Shown: positions 61,705 through 64,000 of the stretch, piece by piece | Position numbering within the stretch: the stretch's first letter is position 1 | Layout of the letters: the number at the start of each line of letters is the position of its first letter | From: Christiangramia oceanisediminis | Lineage (GTDB): Bacteria; Bacteroidota; Bacteroidia; Flavobacteriales; Flavobacteriaceae | DNA length: 64,000 nucleotides | NCBI RefSeq assembly: GCF_022570735.2 | Contig: NZ_JANCNS010000001.1 | Coordinates: 1,593,972-1,657,971 of the forward strand | Direction: 5' to 3' | The notes under the pieces: model-generated | What the model was told of the DNA's origin: nothing | The model's input: the letters and a program-made list of their open reading frames with translations, nothing else | Databases searched by the model: none | Made by a program: the position numbers and the translations under genes

Positions 61705-63603
61705 ATGAAAAGACTGTTTTTTTGCTTCTTATTTTGTATTACTTTCAGCGCTTTCTCCCAGGATGGCTCAGGCAGGGGTAGAACCGAAGGAGTTAAGAAG
61801 GCAGATACCCTACCTTCAATAGATCTTTACAAGATCATCTCGGTTAAAAATGATACGACTTATCTGGATACCGTACTTACAATAGAAAAGGATTACCGGT
61901 TCAATTACCTGCGTCAGGATAATTTCGAGTTATTGCCGTTCTCTAATACCGGGCAAACTTATAATAGTTTAAGTTTAAGAAAGGATTACAGGTCGAGTTT
62001 TCCTGAATTCGGAGCCCAGGCAAGGCATTTCAATTTTTTTGAAGTAGAGGATATCAATTATTATTATGTGCCAACTCCCTGGACTCAGTTATATTTTAAA
62101 ACGGTCCCTGAACAGGGGCAGCAGCTCGATGCGTTTTTTACCGTGAATACTTCCAAAAACCTTAACCTTTTCATTGCCTATAAGGGTATGAGGGCCTTGG
62201 GGAAATATCAGCACATTCTTACCAGTACCGGTAACCTTAGAATGGGATTCAGTTATCAGTCTACCAATCAAAGGTATTCGGCAAAGGCTCATTTTGTGTC
62301 CCAGGACCTTCTCAATGAAGAAAACGGTGGTCTCACCGACCAGGCAATTGAACAATATATCAATAAGGAAGAGGAATTTGAGGACAGGTCTGTTCTGGAT
62401 GTGAATTTTGAGAATGCTGAAAGTGTTTTGTTTGGAAAGCGATTTTTCCTGGATCACCAGTATAGAATATTGAATGTGACAGATTCTGTGAATCAGCTTA
62501 ACCTGTTCCATACTTTTGATTATAGTTACAAGAAATATGTGTACCGGCAGGATAATGCCGTAGAGGATATATTTGGCCAGGCTTTTGAATCTTCAGGCCT
62601 AAAGGACATTTCCAGGCTGGAAAAGCTTTATAATGAAGTTGGTGTTCGTTATTCTAATAAAATTTTGGGCGAAGTGGTGTTCAAGGCCGGGCATACTAAT
62701 TATGAATATGGTTATAACGCGGTATATATAAGGCCGGGGGATACTATAGGGAATCGCCTTGATGGAAATCTGCTGCATGTTGGAGGCGGGTATAAAAAGC
62801 AGATTGGAGGTTTTGGAATAGAGGCTGAAGGCAGGTTGAACCTATCCGATGAGTTTTCAGGTAATTACCTGGCTGCTTCTGCCGGGTATGATTTCGATGA
62901 AAATAACCGCATACGGTTCGGGGTCAATCAGAATAGTTCGGTTCCAAATTTCAACTTTTTGCTGTATCAAAGCGATTATGTGGAATATAACTGGCAAAAC
63001 AACTTCGATAACGAGATTACCCAGAGATTATATGCCGACTTTAATTCAGGAATTTTTGGTAATATATTCGGAAGTCTTTCTCAAATTGAAAATTATACCT
63101 ATTTCGGCCTTGATGAGGAAGGTAGGGTTAAGCCTTTCCAGGCAGGTGACCAGGTTAGGTATTTAAAACTGAAGGCAGAGAAAGGTTTTGATTTTGGTTT
63201 GTTTGGTGTCTATAATACGCTGATGTACCAGAATGTTTTAGAGGGACAGGGAGTTCTCAATCTTCCTGAATTTGTAACCAGGAACTCAATTTATTATAAG
63301 GATTATTGGTTCAGGCGGGCATTGTACCTACAAACCGGCTTTACTTTTACCTATTTTTCCAAATATCAAATGAACGGTTACGATCCTGTTCTGGCGGAAT
63401 TCTATGTTCAGAACGATCAGGATCTGGGAGGTTTCCCCGTTGTAGACTTCTTTTTTAACGCTAAGATCGATAAGGCCAGGATCTTCTTTAAGCTGGAACA
63501 TGTTAATGATTTGATAGACGGGAATAATAATTTTTCGGCTCCTGGTTATCCGTATACCGATTTCCTGGTACGATTTGGTCTTGTTTGGGATCTTTTTCTA
63601 TAG
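61705..63603 (+). CDS. Putative outer membrane porin (PF14121 type)
   Basis: A 632-residue protein with a signal peptide (ending FSAFSQ) and many amphipathic beta strands through to the C-terminal aromatic end (FLVRFGLVWDLFL), as in beta-barrel outer membrane proteins. The region YYYVPTPWTQLYFKT and the following ...QLDAFFTVNTSKNLNLFIAYKGMRALGKYQ resemble the putative porin family of Flavobacteria. Substrate unknown. Read from its own promoter after the SusCD terminator. Confidence 0.85.
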   Translation: MKRLFFCFLFCITFSAFSQDGSGRGRTEGVKKADTLPSIDLYKIISVKNDTTYLDTVLTIEKDYRFNYLRQDNFELLPFSNTGQTYNSLSLRKDYRSSFPEFGAQARHFNFFEVEDINYYYVPTPWTQLYFKTVPEQGQQLDAFFTVNTSKNLNLFIAYKGMRALGKYQHILTSTGNLRMGFSYQSTNQRYSAKAHFVSQDLLNEENGGLTDQAIEQYINKEEEFEDRSVLDVNFENAESVLFGKRFFLDHQYRILNVTDSVNQLNLFHTFDYSYKKYVYRQDNAVEDIFGQAFESSGLKDISRLEKLYNEVGVRYSNKILGEVVFKAGHTNYEYGYNAVYIRPGDTIGNRLDGNLLHVGGGYKKQIGGFGIEAEGRLNLSDEFSGNYLAASAGYDFDENNRIRFGVNQNSSVPNFNFLLYQSDYVEYNWQNNFDNEITQRLYADFNSGIFGNIFGSLSQIENYTYFGLDEEGRVKPFQAGDQVRYLKLKAEKGFDFGLFGVYNTLMYQNVLEGQGVLNLPEFVTRNSIYYKDYWFRRALYLQTGFTFTYFSKYQMNGYDPVLAEFYVQNDQDLGGFPVVDFFFNAKIDKARIFFKLEHVNDLIDGNNNFSAPGYPYTDFLVRFGLVWDLFL

Positions 63604-63754
63604 GTTTTTCGCATTTCTTTTTGCGGAATTCTTTTTGAAACGAATTTGCTCTTGAATTATTCTTTCCAATTGCTAAAAAAACCTGTTTTTATTCTTTCTT
63701 TTTTGGCTGAAATAATCCGATTGAAATAAAACTTCCAAAAATTTTGAAAGCCTA

Positions 63755-63791
63755 TTGTGCAATTAAAAAACAGGCGTATATTTGCACCCGC
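63755..63791 (+). promoter_or_regulatory. Putative rRNA operon promoter P1
   Basis: TTG (63755-63757), a 19-base spacer and TATATTTG (63777-63784), followed by GCACCCGC. The layout is the best match to the Bacteroidota consensus in the window. Downstream GTTCACTGAAATTACTG resembles the leader of flavobacterial rRNA operons. No protein gene lies between 63604 and 64000 that I can support. Confidence 0.6.
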
Positions 63792-63884
63792 TTTGGAAAC
63801 GAAGTTATGTTCACTGAAATTACTGGAGAGTGCTAAGGGCAAGGGCTCAGCTAAAATAAAGGCCGAAAAAAAGTTGAAATTTTA

Positions 63885-63924
63885 TTTGGTTTGAAAGCAA
63901 AAGTCACCTTACATTTGCATCCGC
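63885..63924 (+). promoter_or_regulatory. Putative rRNA operon promoter P2
   Basis: TTTG (63885-63888), a 21-base spacer and TACATTTG (63910-63917), followed by GCATCCGC, which differs by one base from the element after P1. A second GTTCATTTGAAGG leader-like stretch follows near the window end. An rRNA operon just beyond the window is inferred. Confidence 0.55.
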
Positions 63925-64000
63925 TTTCCGAGTGAGGGGAGTGAGGCTTCTGAGAAGGGAGTGATGTTCATTTGAAGGTTGGGTTTTAAGCAGGGTAAAA

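Noticed and set aside
63604..63640. Terminator after the putative porin gene
   Set aside because: A stem around TTCGCA/TGCGGAA exists but has a bulge and only a mixed T-rich tail; support is too weak to list it.

Overview
The window reads as chromosomal DNA of a flavobacterium (Bacteroidota). Evidence seen directly: many promoters of the Bacteroidota type (TAnnTTTG), weak or absent Shine-Dalgarno sequences, two SusC/SusD pairs, the mre/rod cluster preceded by purH, an exosortase of the XrtF type, and moderate GC with AT-rich spacers. A marine Flavobacteriaceae member near Gramella/Christiangramia is my inference from the overall protein character; it was not tested by a search.

Layout. 1-10 kb: the 3' end of a DPP-IV-type S9 peptidase, a POT peptide transporter, a secreted thioredoxin-like protein, then a leftward block (ComEC-like protein, NlpC/P60 lipoprotein, lpxB, a small membrane protein, surE) and a rightward tail-specific protease. 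10-17 kb: a leftward cell-shape operon reading purH-mreB-mreC-mreD-mrdA(PBP2)-rodA. 17.5-24 kb: an orphan MacB/FtsX-type permease, then a translesion-synthesis cassette made of a Y-family polymerase, a ParE/RelE-type toxin-antitoxin pair and a short DnaE-type polymerase, with two near-identical operator-like repeats over the start of the first gene. 24-26.6 kb: a GAF-domain (free methionine sulfoxide reductase-like) protein, the XrtF exosortase with its partner membrane protein, and an NmrA-type NAD(P)-binding protein.

26.8-42.9 kb is a copper/silver-handling island: a secreted Cys-rich protein, a CusA-like RND pump (with a one-base frameshift near its start), a TolC-type outer membrane factor, a CusB-like adaptor, DUF305, PepSY and DUF3347 proteins, an AraC-type regulator with an N-terminal CxxC HMA-like domain, a two-TM ion channel, a 16-Cys four-helix copper-binding protein, a DUF302 protein, a CopA-type P-ATPase with four N-terminal metal-binding modules, and a PF03773-type permease. 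Together they would cover export across the inner membrane (CopA), periplasm-to-outside export (CusA/TolC/CusB), periplasmic buffering (DUF3347, DUF305) and cytosolic storage (Csp-like).

43-48.9 kb: a large zinc metalloprotease, a membrane protein of unknown role, lysS, a Pmp3-like peptide and lipB. 49-61.6 kb: two SusC/SusD nutrient-uptake pairs with no degradative enzyme next to them, separated by a leftward group (a small secreted protein, an 810-residue lipoprotein, rnhB). 61.7-63.6 kb: a putative porin. The last 400 bases carry two tandem promoters with a shared downstream element that look like the leader of an rRNA operon lying just outside the window. No tRNA, rRNA, CRISPR array or insertion sequence was recognised inside the window.
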